From assembly GCF_016651105.1 (NCBI RefSeq), contig NZ_JAEKEL010000001.1, forward strand, positions 1,695,501-1,759,500: a DNA stretch of 64,000 nt. The letters run 5' to 3'. Below the pieces are notes generated by a model. The model worked only from the letters and a program-made list of their open reading frames with translations. It was not told the DNA's origin and ran no database searches. How positions within the stretch are numbered: the stretch's first letter is position 1; each line of letters opens with the position of its first letter. This document shows, piece by piece, positions 57,102 to 64,000 of the stretch. The position numbers and the translations under genes were made by a program. The DNA is from Pseudomonas sp. TH15. GTDB lineage: Bacteria > Pseudomonadota > Gammaproteobacteria > Pseudomonadales > Pseudomonadaceae.

Positions 57102-57832
57102 TGCAGCAACCTGGACGCTTGATCGGCCTGGGCGTCGGCCCCGGTGATCCGGAACTGATTACCGTCAAAGCCCTGCGCTTGCTGCGCGAATCGCCGGTGG
57201 TGGCGTACTTCGTTGCCAAGGGCAAAAAAGGCAATGCGTTCGGCATCATCGAAGCGCACCTTCAAGAAGCGCAAAACCTGTTGCCGCTGGTGTACCCGGT
57301 GACCACCGAAGCGCTGCCGGCGCCGCTGTCTTATGAACAAGTAATCAGCGACTTCTACGACACCGCTGCCGAGCAGCTTGCCGAGCATCTGGATGCCGGC
57401 CGCGATGTGGCGGTGATTTGCGAGGGTGACCCGTTCTTCTACGGTTCCTACATGTACTTGCACGATCGCCTGGCCGAGCGTTACATCGCCGAAGTGGTGC
57501 CGGGCGTCTGCTCGATGCTCGGCGGCGCTTCGGTGCTGGGTTCGCCGCTGGTGTATCGCAATCAGAGCCTGTCGGTGTTGTCCGGCGTGTTGCCTCATGA
57601 AGAACTGAAACGACGTCTGGCCGATGCCGATGCGGCGGTGATCATGAAGCTGGGGCGCAACTTCCCCAAGGTTCGTCAGGTGTTGGAAGAACTCGGTATG
57701 GCCGGGCGCGCGCTGTACGTCGAACGCGCAACCATGGCCAATCAGAAAATCGTCCCGCTGGATGAAGTCGAGCCGATGTCCTCGCCGTACTTCTCGCTGA
57801 TCATCGTACCCGGCGAACGGTGGCAAGGTTGA
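57098..57832 (+). CDS. cobI: precorrin-2 C20-methyltransferase
   Basis: 244 residues. The tetrapyrrole methylase start [24 protein letters not shown] and later [22 protein letters not shown] and [25 protein letters not shown] match CobI/CbiL. It transfers a methyl from SAM to C20 of precorrin-2. Two adjacent ATG codons (57098, 57101) are possible starts. It overlaps the following fused gene by 13 bases. Confidence 0.94.
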   Translation: MMQQPGRLIGLGVGPGDPELITVKALRLLRESPVVAYFVAKGKKGNAFGIIEAHLQEAQNLLPLVYPVTTEALPAPLSYEQVISDFYDTAAEQLAEHLDAGRDVAVICEGDPFFYGSYMYLHDRLAERYIAEVVPGVCSMLGGASVLGSPLVYRNQSLSVLSGVLPHEELKRRLADADAAVIMKLGRNFPKVRQVLEELGMAGRALYVERATMANQKIVPLDEVEPMSSPYFSLIIVPGERWQG

Positions 57833-59538
57833 AGGGCCGTCCTGCTCCGGCGATTGTCATTCTGGGCAATGGTAGCCTCGCCACGGCGCAGCGGATTCAG
57901 CAGCGCTACCCGGACGCGTTGATCCACGGTTTGGCCGAGCGGGTTGAAGGCGCTGACCGTACCTATCAAGAGTTCGGCGTGACCCTGCGCGAGCTCTATC
58001 AACAGGACACGCCGATCATCGCCCTGTGCGCGGCCGGCATTGTCATTCGCACCCTGGCGCCGTTGTTGCTGGAAAAAGGCGCCGAGCCGCCGGTGCTGGC
58101 CGTCGCCGAAGACGGCAGCGCCGTGGTGCCGCTGCTCGGTGGCCTGGGCGGAGTGAATGTGTTGGCGCGAGAGATCGCCGCAGCGCTGGACGTCGCAGCA
58201 GCCATTACCACCAGTGGTGAATTGCGTTTCGGCACCTGCCTGCTCAATCCACCGAGCGGCTATGCCCTCGGCGATCTGGAACTGGGCAAACGCTTCGTTT
58301 CGGATTTGCTCTCGGGTGAGTCGGTGCGCATCGAAGGTCTGGCCCCGTGGTTGGCCGAGGCGCAATTGCCGGAAGATCAACAGGCGCGATTGGCGATTCA
58401 TGTCGGTCATGCCGAGCGTCAGCCGAGTGCCAATGAACTGCTGATTTATCCGCGCAATGTGCTGGTGGCGGTGACGGCGGGAACGGCTGATCTCGCTGGC
58501 GTCATTCGCGCGGCGTTGCATGAAGCGAACATCGCGTTGCAGTCGCTTGCTTGCCTGTTGGCGGATGAAAGCGACATGGCCAACGGCGCATTGCGCGAGG
58601 CCGCGCTTGAACTGGCCGTGCCGCTGCGTTTTGGCGCTCGGTCCGGCAGTGTGTTTGAACAGGCCCGGAGTGCCGCACCATCGCTGCTCACAACGATCGA
58701 GGTCAATGACTCGATGACCATCGCGGTCGCTGCCGAACCGCTTGATCCGATGCTGATCGGCCGTCCTCGCGGACGGCTGGCGGTGATCGGTCTAGGCCCC
58801 GGCGCGGCTAAATTGATGGTGCCTGCGGTGAAGGCCGAACTGGCTCGAGCCAACGACGTGTTGGGTTATGAAACCTACGTGCGCATGGCCGGCCCGTTCC
58901 GCGCCGATCAGGTGATGCACTGCACCGACAACCGCGAAGAGATGCAGCGTGCCCGCCACGCTTTCGAACTCGCGGCCCAGGGGCGTTCGGTGGTGGTGGT
59001 GTCGTCCGGTGATCCGGGCGTGTTTGCCATGGCCGCTGCGGTGCTCGAAGCCCTGCACGAATCGAGCGATGCGAACTGGCACAACGTCGACCTGGAAATT
59101 CTCCCCGGCGTTTCCGCATCGCTGGCCACGGCTGCTCAGGCCGGAGCGCCGTTGGGCCATGACTTCTGCGTGATGTCGCTCTCGGACAATCTCAAGCCGT
59201 GGTCGATTATCGAGAAGCGTCTTGATCTGGCCGCCCAGGCGGATTTGGCCCTGGCCTTCTACAACCCGATCTCCCGTTCTCGGCCATGGCAATTGGGTCG
59301 CGCGCTGGAGATCGTCGCGCAGCACCGTACCGCCGAAACGCCTGTGGTGTTGGGACGTGACATTGGCCGCCCGGGTCAGACTCTGCGCGTGACCACGTTG
59401 GGGCAGTTGACCCCGGATCAGGTCGACATGCGCACGATGGTGCTGGTCGGTTCGTCAACCACTTGTGTGTTCCCTCGTGCCGAGGGAGGCGAGTGGGTGT
59501 ATACGCCGCGGTGGTATGGCGACAAGCCTGCCTCCTGA
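57820..59538 (+). CDS. cobJ: CbiG - precorrin-3B C17-methyltransferase (CobJ) fusion
   Basis: 572 residues in two parts. Residues 1-about 310 are CbiG-like: [42 protein letters not shown] (CbiG N-terminal domain) and [26 protein letters not shown] (CbiG C-terminal domain). Residues about 320-570 are the CobJ/CbiH methylase ([72 protein letters not shown]). CbiG removes the lactone fragment in the anaerobic route, so its presence beside CobG is of interest. The start is GTG at 57820 within the cobI end. Confidence 0.92.
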   Translation: MARLKGRPAPAIVILGNGSLATAQRIQQRYPDALIHGLAERVEGADRTYQEFGVTLRELYQQDTPIIALCAAGIVIRTLAPLLLEKGAEPPVLAVAEDGSAVVPLLGGLGGVNVLAREIAAALDVAAAITTSGELRFGTCLLNPPSGYALGDLELGKRFVSDLLSGESVRIEGLAPWLAEAQLPEDQQARLAIHVGHAERQPSANELLIYPRNVLVAVTAGTADLAGVIRAALHEANIALQSLACLLADESDMANGALREAALELAVPLRFGARSGSVFEQARSAAPSLLTTIEVNDSMTIAVAAEPLDPMLIGRPRGRLAVIGLGPGAAKLMVPAVKAELARANDVLGYETYVRMAGPFRADQVMHCTDNREEMQRARHAFELAAQGRSVVVVSSGDPGVFAMAAAVLEALHESSDANWHNVDLEILPGVSASLATAAQAGAPLGHDFCVMSLSDNLKPWSIIEKRLDLAAQADLALAFYNPISRSRPWQLGRALEIVAQHRTAETPVVLGRDIGRPGQTLRVTTLGQLTPDQVDMRTMVLVGSSTTCVFPRAEGGEWVYTPRWYGDKPAS

Positions 59539-59582
59539 GACCAAGCGGCCCGTGCTGGGCCGCATCTCCATTCTGACCCGGT

Positions 59583-60233
59583 TTATGAGCGCTTTTTGCG
59601 CAGGGCAAAGCGCTGCGTGGTGATGTCACGGAGGCGCTTTTCAATCAGCGGTCTTTGGCTGTGCAGGCGTTGTCGATCAAGTTTGAAAAAAGCGCTGCGC
59701 TGAAGCAGCGTTGCCGACTGTTCCTGCCACGACCAGAACAGAAAACTGCTCTTGGTTACGGTGGCGACCAGCTCCAGATTGAACAACGCCATGTGCAGAT
59801 CGCCCTTGGCGTCGTAACGTACGGGGGCCACCTGAAAGCGCCGACCCATCACACTCTCGTTATCCAGCGAAAACAACGCAGGTTTGTCTGAGCGCAAGGC
59901 ATCCAGCGTGTCGATCATGGCGTTGCCTTGTTGTGGGTCCCTGGAAATTTCCGCACTGCGTACCAAGTGCTCGGCAATACTGCCGTTAATGTTTGTACGC
60001 TTTCGGGTCCTGATCGCGTTTTCATGAAGTGTCCAACCAAGAAATCCCAGGGTTACAGCATATTCCTCCATCCACAAATCAGTACTGGCAAAGCGATTGT
60101 GGGCCAGGTCGGCTGACGTTGTTGCGAGGCGCGTACAGTCGGTCAAGTCATCGAAATCCTGCAGGGACAAGTTGTCGATGCAGGAAATAAGGTTGTGGTT
60201 GGCAAGTGCCCCAGATGGATGTTCGTTGCTCAT
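59583..60233 (-). CDS. protein of unknown function, member of local three-paralogue cluster
   Basis: 216 residues, no signal peptide, no known domain recognised. It contains WMEEYAVTLGFLGW and, further on, TLDALRSDKPALFSLDNES and FLFWSWQEQSATLLQRSAFF, which align without gaps to segments of the next gene (TLDALKKEPEAINLLNREA and PLFFNWKTTNRSIFRGSAYI). It ends in a basic helix (FALRKKRS). AAGGAG precedes the ATG. It is divergent from the other two family members across an A/T-rich region. Function not assigned. Confidence 0.75.
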   Translation of the reverse strand: MSNEHPSGALANHNLISCIDNLSLQDFDDLTDCTRLATTSADLAHNRFASTDLWMEEYAVTLGFLGWTLHENAIRTRKRTNINGSIAEHLVRSAEISRDPQQGNAMIDTLDALRSDKPALFSLDNESVMGRRFQVAPVRYDAKGDLHMALFNLELVATVTKSSFLFWSWQEQSATLLQRSAFFKLDRQRLHSQRPLIEKRLRDITTQRFALRKKRS

Positions 60234-60451
60234 AGAGTGCTCCTTGATAAATAAGTTGATGTTGCAGCTTATAGAGCAAAAAGAACGATGGGGTAAGAGC
60301 AGTTGTAAGTGTTTAAGTTGTCTTTGGTTATCTGTGCTGATTGAAAATATATTGAATCAAGTTGTAGTTGGCTGTTCTAAGTTTGTGCGTTAGTTTGTTG
60401 GGGTGTTGCCATGTCGGCACCTCAACATTGAACGCAAGGAAGATTAACAAA
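60234..60451. promoter_or_regulatory. A/T-rich divergent promoter region of the paralogue cluster
   Basis: 218 bases, much lower in GC than the flanking genes, between divergent starts. A 22-base imperfect palindrome TGATTGAAAATATATTGAAT... at 60338-60359 pairs at 9 of 11 positions and is a candidate operator or promoter core. Confidence 0.45.
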
Positions 60452-61270
60452 ATGGAATGTAAAGTATCTGTTGAAGAAAGCACCACCCTGGTCAAGGCAC
60501 GTATCGCCAAACGCCAGTCGCTGCCTGCGGAATTAATCCGAAGCGCCCGTGTACGGGCATTCGGCGCCGTGGATGAAAGCAGTCCGACCAGGGCTCTGGA
60601 TGCGGTGGTGTTGGCCAATACCCTGGTGGGTTACGGTGAAAATATTTCCCTCGAGAACATGGTGATCATCGAAAACGTCATCAAGTTTGCAAAACTCGAA
60701 GCCAACTATGAAGTTCCGGGTAATGAGCCTGAAGCGTGGTACCGCGCCTTTGTGAAATGCATGGAAGATGCCGGCTGCTTCATTGCCGACTCCGGTTATT
60801 CGGTCTATAAAAAGAGCACCATGCAACTGACCATGAATAATATTGTTGTGGATATCGTCCAGGCCGGCGTTGCAGCGGCTAAAGCGGCTATTCCGGGTGC
60901 GACAGTGCTCTCGGCAATTGCCGACTCGACGCTGGATGCCTTGAAGAAAGAGCCTGAGGCCATCAATCTGCTGAACCGAGAAGCTGTCCAGGATAAAGGT
61001 GTGCGGCTGGCAGTGTTGCCGTGTGATCAACTGAAGAACGGAATTATTCTGGCGTCGCTGTCGTCGATCGACAGTATCGGCGGTAATAATGAAACTTCGC
61101 CTTTGTTCTTTAACTGGAAAACAACCAATCGCAGTATCTTTCGCGGCAGCGCTTACATCACCTTCAATCCTTTGCGTTATGCAGCGCTGAAAGACAGTTT
61201 TGAAGAGTATCTCGGCGAGCACTTCAAGGCCGCGCTGAGCAAACGCTTCCAGCGCCGCAAAACCAAGTAA
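60452..61270 (+). CDS. protein of unknown function, member of local three-paralogue cluster
   Basis: 272 residues, the longest of the three. Residues about 75-120 read KFAKLEANYEVP...EAWYRAFVKCMEDAG, which matches FARLAADEDVP...QWFDIYSGILSACG of the next gene. A hydrophobic, Ala-rich helical stretch follows (IVVDIVQAGVAAAKAAIPGA, about residues 130-150) that the shorter relatives lack. The C-terminal third is probably beta-rich and ends in FNPLRYAALKDSFEEYLGEH and a basic tail (FQRRKTK). ATG at 60452 follows AAGGAAG. No signal peptide. I do not recognise a function; the hydrophobic helix would allow membrane interaction. Confidence 0.78.
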   Translation: MECKVSVEESTTLVKARIAKRQSLPAELIRSARVRAFGAVDESSPTRALDAVVLANTLVGYGENISLENMVIIENVIKFAKLEANYEVPGNEPEAWYRAFVKCMEDAGCFIADSGYSVYKKSTMQLTMNNIVVDIVQAGVAAAKAAIPGATVLSAIADSTLDALKKEPEAINLLNREAVQDKGVRLAVLPCDQLKNGIILASLSSIDSIGGNNETSPLFFNWKTTNRSIFRGSAYITFNPLRYAALKDSFEEYLGEHFKAALSKRFQRRKTK

Positions 61271-61284
61271 TCCGTAGAAACAGG

Positions 61285-61306
61285 CTGCCGGCAATATTGC
61301 CGGCAG
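61285..61306. promoter_or_regulatory. perfect 22-base palindrome between two paralogue genes
   Basis: CTGCCGGCAAT joined directly to ATTGCCGGCAG, 11 bp arms with no spacer. No T-run follows, so it is rather a processing hairpin or protein site than a terminator. It lies 15 bases after the stop of the 272-residue gene and 16 before the next ATG. Confidence 0.6.
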
Positions 61307-61322
61307 TGACCGGAGCAAACAG

Positions 61323-62018
61323 ATGAATTACTCGGTTTATTTTCACGCGGGCGTGCTGCTGGTGTTATCCAGCGCCTTGTCGTCGACGATCAAACAGGAT
61401 GTGCTGGATACGTTGGCATTTGCCCGGCTGGCAGCTGACGAAGATGTGCCGCAGGGCTTGCAGGATTCACAATGGTTCGACATCTACTCGGGAATCCTGT
61501 CTGCCTGTGGCTGGCATTTCTTTGCCGAACAGCACACGGATCTACCCCTGCGTGGCCCGCAATCGACTGTTTCAGGCGAAGAGGAAGTGGTCGCGTTGGC
61601 TGAAACAAACCTGTCATCCGGGCAAGGCCTGTTGATTTCGGCGGCTTTGCGCAAGCTGGAGTCAGCATCCCGTGACGCGGCGCTGTTGCAAAAGCTCAAG
61701 CGTCATTGCCTGTCGGGTGATGCCGGGAGCACACGGTTCAGGGCGATGGCCGGTGTGGTCGAGGAAGGTGGTTTTCTTGGCATGGTTTCGGTGTCATTCG
61801 TCACGCACGGGACAATCGATCAGTGTTATTTCGAGAGCGGGGCAGCGCGGCACAAGCCTGTCGGCAACGTCATCAGGCGTGGTTATTCGGCCCGTTTCAA
61901 CCAAGCTCGATACGACGAGTTCAGAGCCGACACCCGGGAATGGCTGGCAACGGAGCTTCACGCACCGTCTATCGAAATCGGTTCGTTGTTCAGCGCAAAG
62001 CTCCCGCCTGTCGCGTAG
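61323..62018 (+). CDS. protein of unknown function, member of local three-paralogue cluster
   Basis: 231 residues. It starts MNYSVYFHAGVLLVLSSALSS, mildly hydrophobic but without a clear cleavage site. FARLAADEDVP, QWFDIYSGILSACGW and FNQARYDEFRADTREWLATE align with the corresponding parts of the preceding gene (FAKLEANYEVP, AWYRAFVKCMEDAGC, FNPLRYAALKDSFEEYLGEH). No known domain recognised. It is co-directional with the 272-residue gene, 52 bases downstream, and probably co-transcribed. Confidence 0.75.
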   Translation: MNYSVYFHAGVLLVLSSALSSTIKQDVLDTLAFARLAADEDVPQGLQDSQWFDIYSGILSACGWHFFAEQHTDLPLRGPQSTVSGEEEVVALAETNLSSGQGLLISAALRKLESASRDAALLQKLKRHCLSGDAGSTRFRAMAGVVEEGGFLGMVSVSFVTHGTIDQCYFESGAARHKPVGNVIRRGYSARFNQARYDEFRADTREWLATELHAPSIEIGSLFSAKLPPVA

Positions 62019-62041
62019 CGGTACAGATCAGTGCCTGGGCC

Positions 62042-62638
62042 TTATGGCACCAGGTAGCCCTTGACCCCGGTAAAGATGATTTGCGCCGCCAAGGCACACA
62101 CGAACAAACCCATCAACCGGCTGACAATCTGCAACCCCTGATCGCCCAGAATCCGCTCGATGCGGTTGGACAGATAAAGCACCACCCCCACCGTGAAACT
62201 GGCCAGGGCAATGCTGAGGATGGCGGTGAGCTTGTCGTCCCAGTGTGGCTGGCTCACGCCCATCACCAGTAGCGCACCGATGGTGCCGGGGCCGACCGTC
62301 AGGGGGATGGTCAGCGGCACGATCGTCACGTCTTGCTGCACGTTGTCGGTCTGTACCGCGGACTTGCCTTGGGCCATGCCCAGCGCCGAGATGAACAGCA
62401 CACTGCCGGCGCCAATGCGGAACGCATCCACTGTGATCCCGAACACACTGAAAATCACTCGCCCGAACAGGTACAGCAAAACGCTGGACACCAGCGTCGC
62501 GACGGCCACTTTCCAGGCCAGACGGCGTTGTTCCTTGCGCGAGTAGCCACGGGTCAGGCTGATGAAACAGGACAACACGAAGAACGGGCTGTAGAGCACC
62601 AGCATCTTCAGGTAAACGCTGAACAACACGTGGAGCAT
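62042..62638 (-). CDS. MarC family membrane protein
   Basis: 198 residues with six hydrophobic segments. LYSPFFVLSCFISLTRGYSRKEQRR near the start and VTIVPLTIPLTVGPGTIGALLVMG are the MarC/UPF0056 motifs. The family was once linked to multiple antibiotic resistance but its function is not established. It is convergent with the paralogue cluster and lies downstream of the retS-like gene in the same direction. Confidence 0.87.
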   Translation of the reverse strand: MLHVLFSVYLKMLVLYSPFFVLSCFISLTRGYSRKEQRRLAWKVAVATLVSSVLLYLFGRVIFSVFGITVDAFRIGAGSVLFISALGMAQGKSAVQTDNVQQDVTIVPLTIPLTVGPGTIGALLVMGVSQPHWDDKLTAILSIALASFTVGVVLYLSNRIERILGDQGLQIVSRLMGLFVCALAAQIIFTGVKGYLVP

Positions 62639-62685
62639 GGTGCTGGCTCACTGGCGAGGGTAGTCGTGGGGGAGTCTATCAGGCG

Positions 62686-64000
62686 TTACGACGGTTGGGT
62701 GGAGGCGCGGTTTTGCTGATCACGCTGAGCCACCCAGTGCTCGATCAACTCGCGCAACTGCGACAGCTCGACCGGTTTGGCCATGTGTCCGTCCATACCA
62801 GCCTGTCGCGCGCGCTCTTTATGCTCGGCGAGAATATGTGCGGTCAGCGCTACCACCGGCGTGCGAATCCGCTGATTGCCAACTTCCCACGCGCGCAATT
62901 GCTGGGTGGCGGAGAAACCGTCGAGAATCGGCATTTCGCAGTCCATCAACACCAGGTCGTAGCGCTGGGCCTTCATCGCCTGCAAGGCTTCTTCGCCGTT
63001 GCTGGCGGTGTCCGGTTGCAGGTTGAGCTTGCCCAGCATGCCGCGAATGACCTTGGTCGAGATGCTGTTGTCTTCGGCCACCAGGATGCGGAAATCGCTG
63101 GGCACCTTGACCGGCAGGGGCGGGCCGGAGGGCAGGTGATGCGACACGGCCAGGCCTTTGTTGCGCTGGTTCAGCTCGTCCGCCAATGTGGTCTTGAGGG
63201 TGTAGCCGGCCACCGGTTTGGCGAGGATGCGCTTGATCCCCGAGTTGCGTGCAATGATCTTGCTCGGCGCATTACTGATGCCGGTGAGCATGATCAACAG
63301 AATGTCGTGGTTGAGGCTCGGGTCTTCCTTGATCTTGGCCGCCAGTTGCATGCCGGTCATGCCGGGCATGTTCTGGTCCAGCAGGACCACGTCGAAGTAG
63401 TCACGCAAATGAGCCTTGGTGCGCAATAGCGCCAAGGCTTCCTTGCCGGAAGGCACCGCGCTGACATTCAAGCCCCAGGCGCTGCACTGTTGTACCAGCA
63501 CTTTGCGGCAGGTGTCGTTGTCGTCCACCACCAGTACGCGCGCGCCTTGCAACGGGCTGTCGAGGTCGGAAGTCGGGTGTTCGAGACGGTCGGGGTCCAG
63601 CGGCAAGGTCAGCCACAGGGTGCTGCCCTGATTGGCGCCGCTTTTGATCCCGAACTCACCTTGCATCAGGCGGATCAGTTGGCGAGCGATCACCAGCCCC
63701 AGATTACCGCCCAGGCGAGTGGCCGACAGGAAGTGTTTGCTGTGCAGTTCGGCGTGCATCAGCGCATCGCGCTCTTCGGGTTCCATCGGCACGCCGCTGT
63801 CCTGCACGGCGATGCGCAGGCGTGGTTTGGCGCTGCGTTCGTCGAGGGCGACGACAATCAGGATCTCGCCTTCGTCGGTTTTTTTCAGGGCGTTTTCCAG
63901 CAGGCTCAGCAGGGTCTGACGCAAACGGGTTGGGTCACCGCTGATCACCCGTGGCACTTGCGGCTGGATAAAACTGATCAGCTCGACGTTTTGCTGTTCG
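62686..64000 (-). CDS. retS: hybrid sensor kinase with two receiver domains, RetS-like, 5' end outside window
   Basis: C-terminal about 437 residues only. In order: the later part of a histidine kinase ATPase domain (LRQTLLSLLENALKKTDEGE, RLGGNLGLVIARQLIRLMQG), a first receiver (ARVLVVDDNDTCRKVLVQQC with phospho-Asp region VVLLDQNMPGMTG) and a second receiver (FRILVAEDNSISTKVIRGML with LVLMDCEMPILDG). Two tandem C-terminal receivers and location near the urt-ure genes match RetS, which in pseudomonads inhibits GacS and so represses the RsmY/RsmZ pathway. The DISMED2 and 7TM parts that would prove it lie outside the window. Another hybrid kinase cannot be excluded. Confidence 0.7.
   Translation of the reverse strand, partial: EQQNVELISFIQPQVPRVISGDPTRLRQTLLSLLENALKKTDEGEILIVVALDERSAKPRLRIAVQDSGVPMEPEERDALMHAELHSKHFLSATRLGGNLGLVIARQLIRLMQGEFGIKSGANQGSTLWLTLPLDPDRLEHPTSDLDSPLQGARVLVVDDNDTCRKVLVQQCSAWGLNVSAVPSGKEALALLRTKAHLRDYFDVVLLDQNMPGMTGMQLAAKIKEDPSLNHDILLIMLTGISNAPSKIIARNSGIKRILAKPVAGYTLKTTLADELNQRNKGLAVSHHLPSGPPLPVKVPSDFRILVAEDNSISTKVIRGMLGKLNLQPDTASNGEEALQAMKAQRYDLVLMDCEMPILDGFSATQQLRAWEVGNQRIRTPVVALTAHILAEHKERARQAGMDGHMAKPVELSQLRELIEHWVAQRDQQNRASTQPS

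Noticed and set aside
59545..59570. Terminator after the cobJ fusion gene
   Set aside because: GCGGCCC-GTGCT-GGGCCGC forms a stem but no T-run follows, so it was not listed as an intrinsic terminator.

Overview
The window is a GC-rich gammaproteobacterial chromosome segment that reads as a fluorescent Pseudomonas (P. fluorescens group). The grounds are codon use, the dense load of Pseudomonas-type intergenic inverted repeats, the split urease locus (ureDAB-ureC with two acetyltransferases inside, ureEFG-hupE elsewhere), a RetS-like hybrid kinase near the urea genes, and a very large NEL-type LRR protein of the kind common in this group. No tRNA, rRNA, CRISPR array, prophage or insertion sequence was recognised.

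Layout. 1-1200: 3' part of a FAD-dependent amine oxidase. 1565-6750: complete liv-type branched-chain amino acid ABC operon behind a near-perfect sigma-54 promoter. 6751-7603: non-coding stretch with a terminator, a REP hairpin and a cluster of DnaA-box-like sequences. 7604-10765: SDR oxidoreductase, cation diffusion facilitator, AGE-family epimerase. 10940-13371: hupE-ureG-ureF-ureE (minus strand) behind another sigma-54 promoter, then a DesT/FabR-like TetR regulator. 14404-22613: an exported protein of 14-residue tandem repeats, AsmA protein, ferritin-like protein, cytoplasmic-looking lipase with a sigma-54-like promoter, a DMT exporter/AraC pair around a 10-bp palindrome, PsiF, AI-2E transporter. 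22758-26823: YegD-like Hsp70, cbpA-cbpM, histidine kinase. 27069-32137: ~1690-residue LRR/NEL ubiquitin-ligase-type protein with a one-base frameshift near its 3' end. 32185-42576 (minus): urtABCDE-ureD-ureA-two GNATs-ureB-ureC, transcribed from a sigma-54 promoter before urtA. 42909-45648: metal/cobalamin-type ABC importer. 45869-50994: copper uptake group (PepSY protein, TonB receptor, PCu(A)C chaperone, two DUF2946 proteins). 51093-51689: HigBA-type toxin-antitoxin pair. 51848-59538: corrin ring synthesis genes in two divergent operons. 59583-62018: three genes of unknown function that, by eye, are diverged paralogues of one another. 62042-64000: MarC-family protein and the 3' end of a retS-like hybrid kinase.

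The main functional theme is nitrogen scavenging: amino acid uptake, urea uptake, urease and its nickel chaperones share RpoN-type promoters, and both transporter leaders carry an A9 tract next to the translation start that could be an Hfq/Crc catabolite repression site. A second theme is metal and cofactor supply (nickel, copper, cobalamin). The least explained parts are the three-paralogue cluster at 59583-62018, the 14-residue repeat protein at 14404-14916, and the DnaA-box cluster at 6934-7421.
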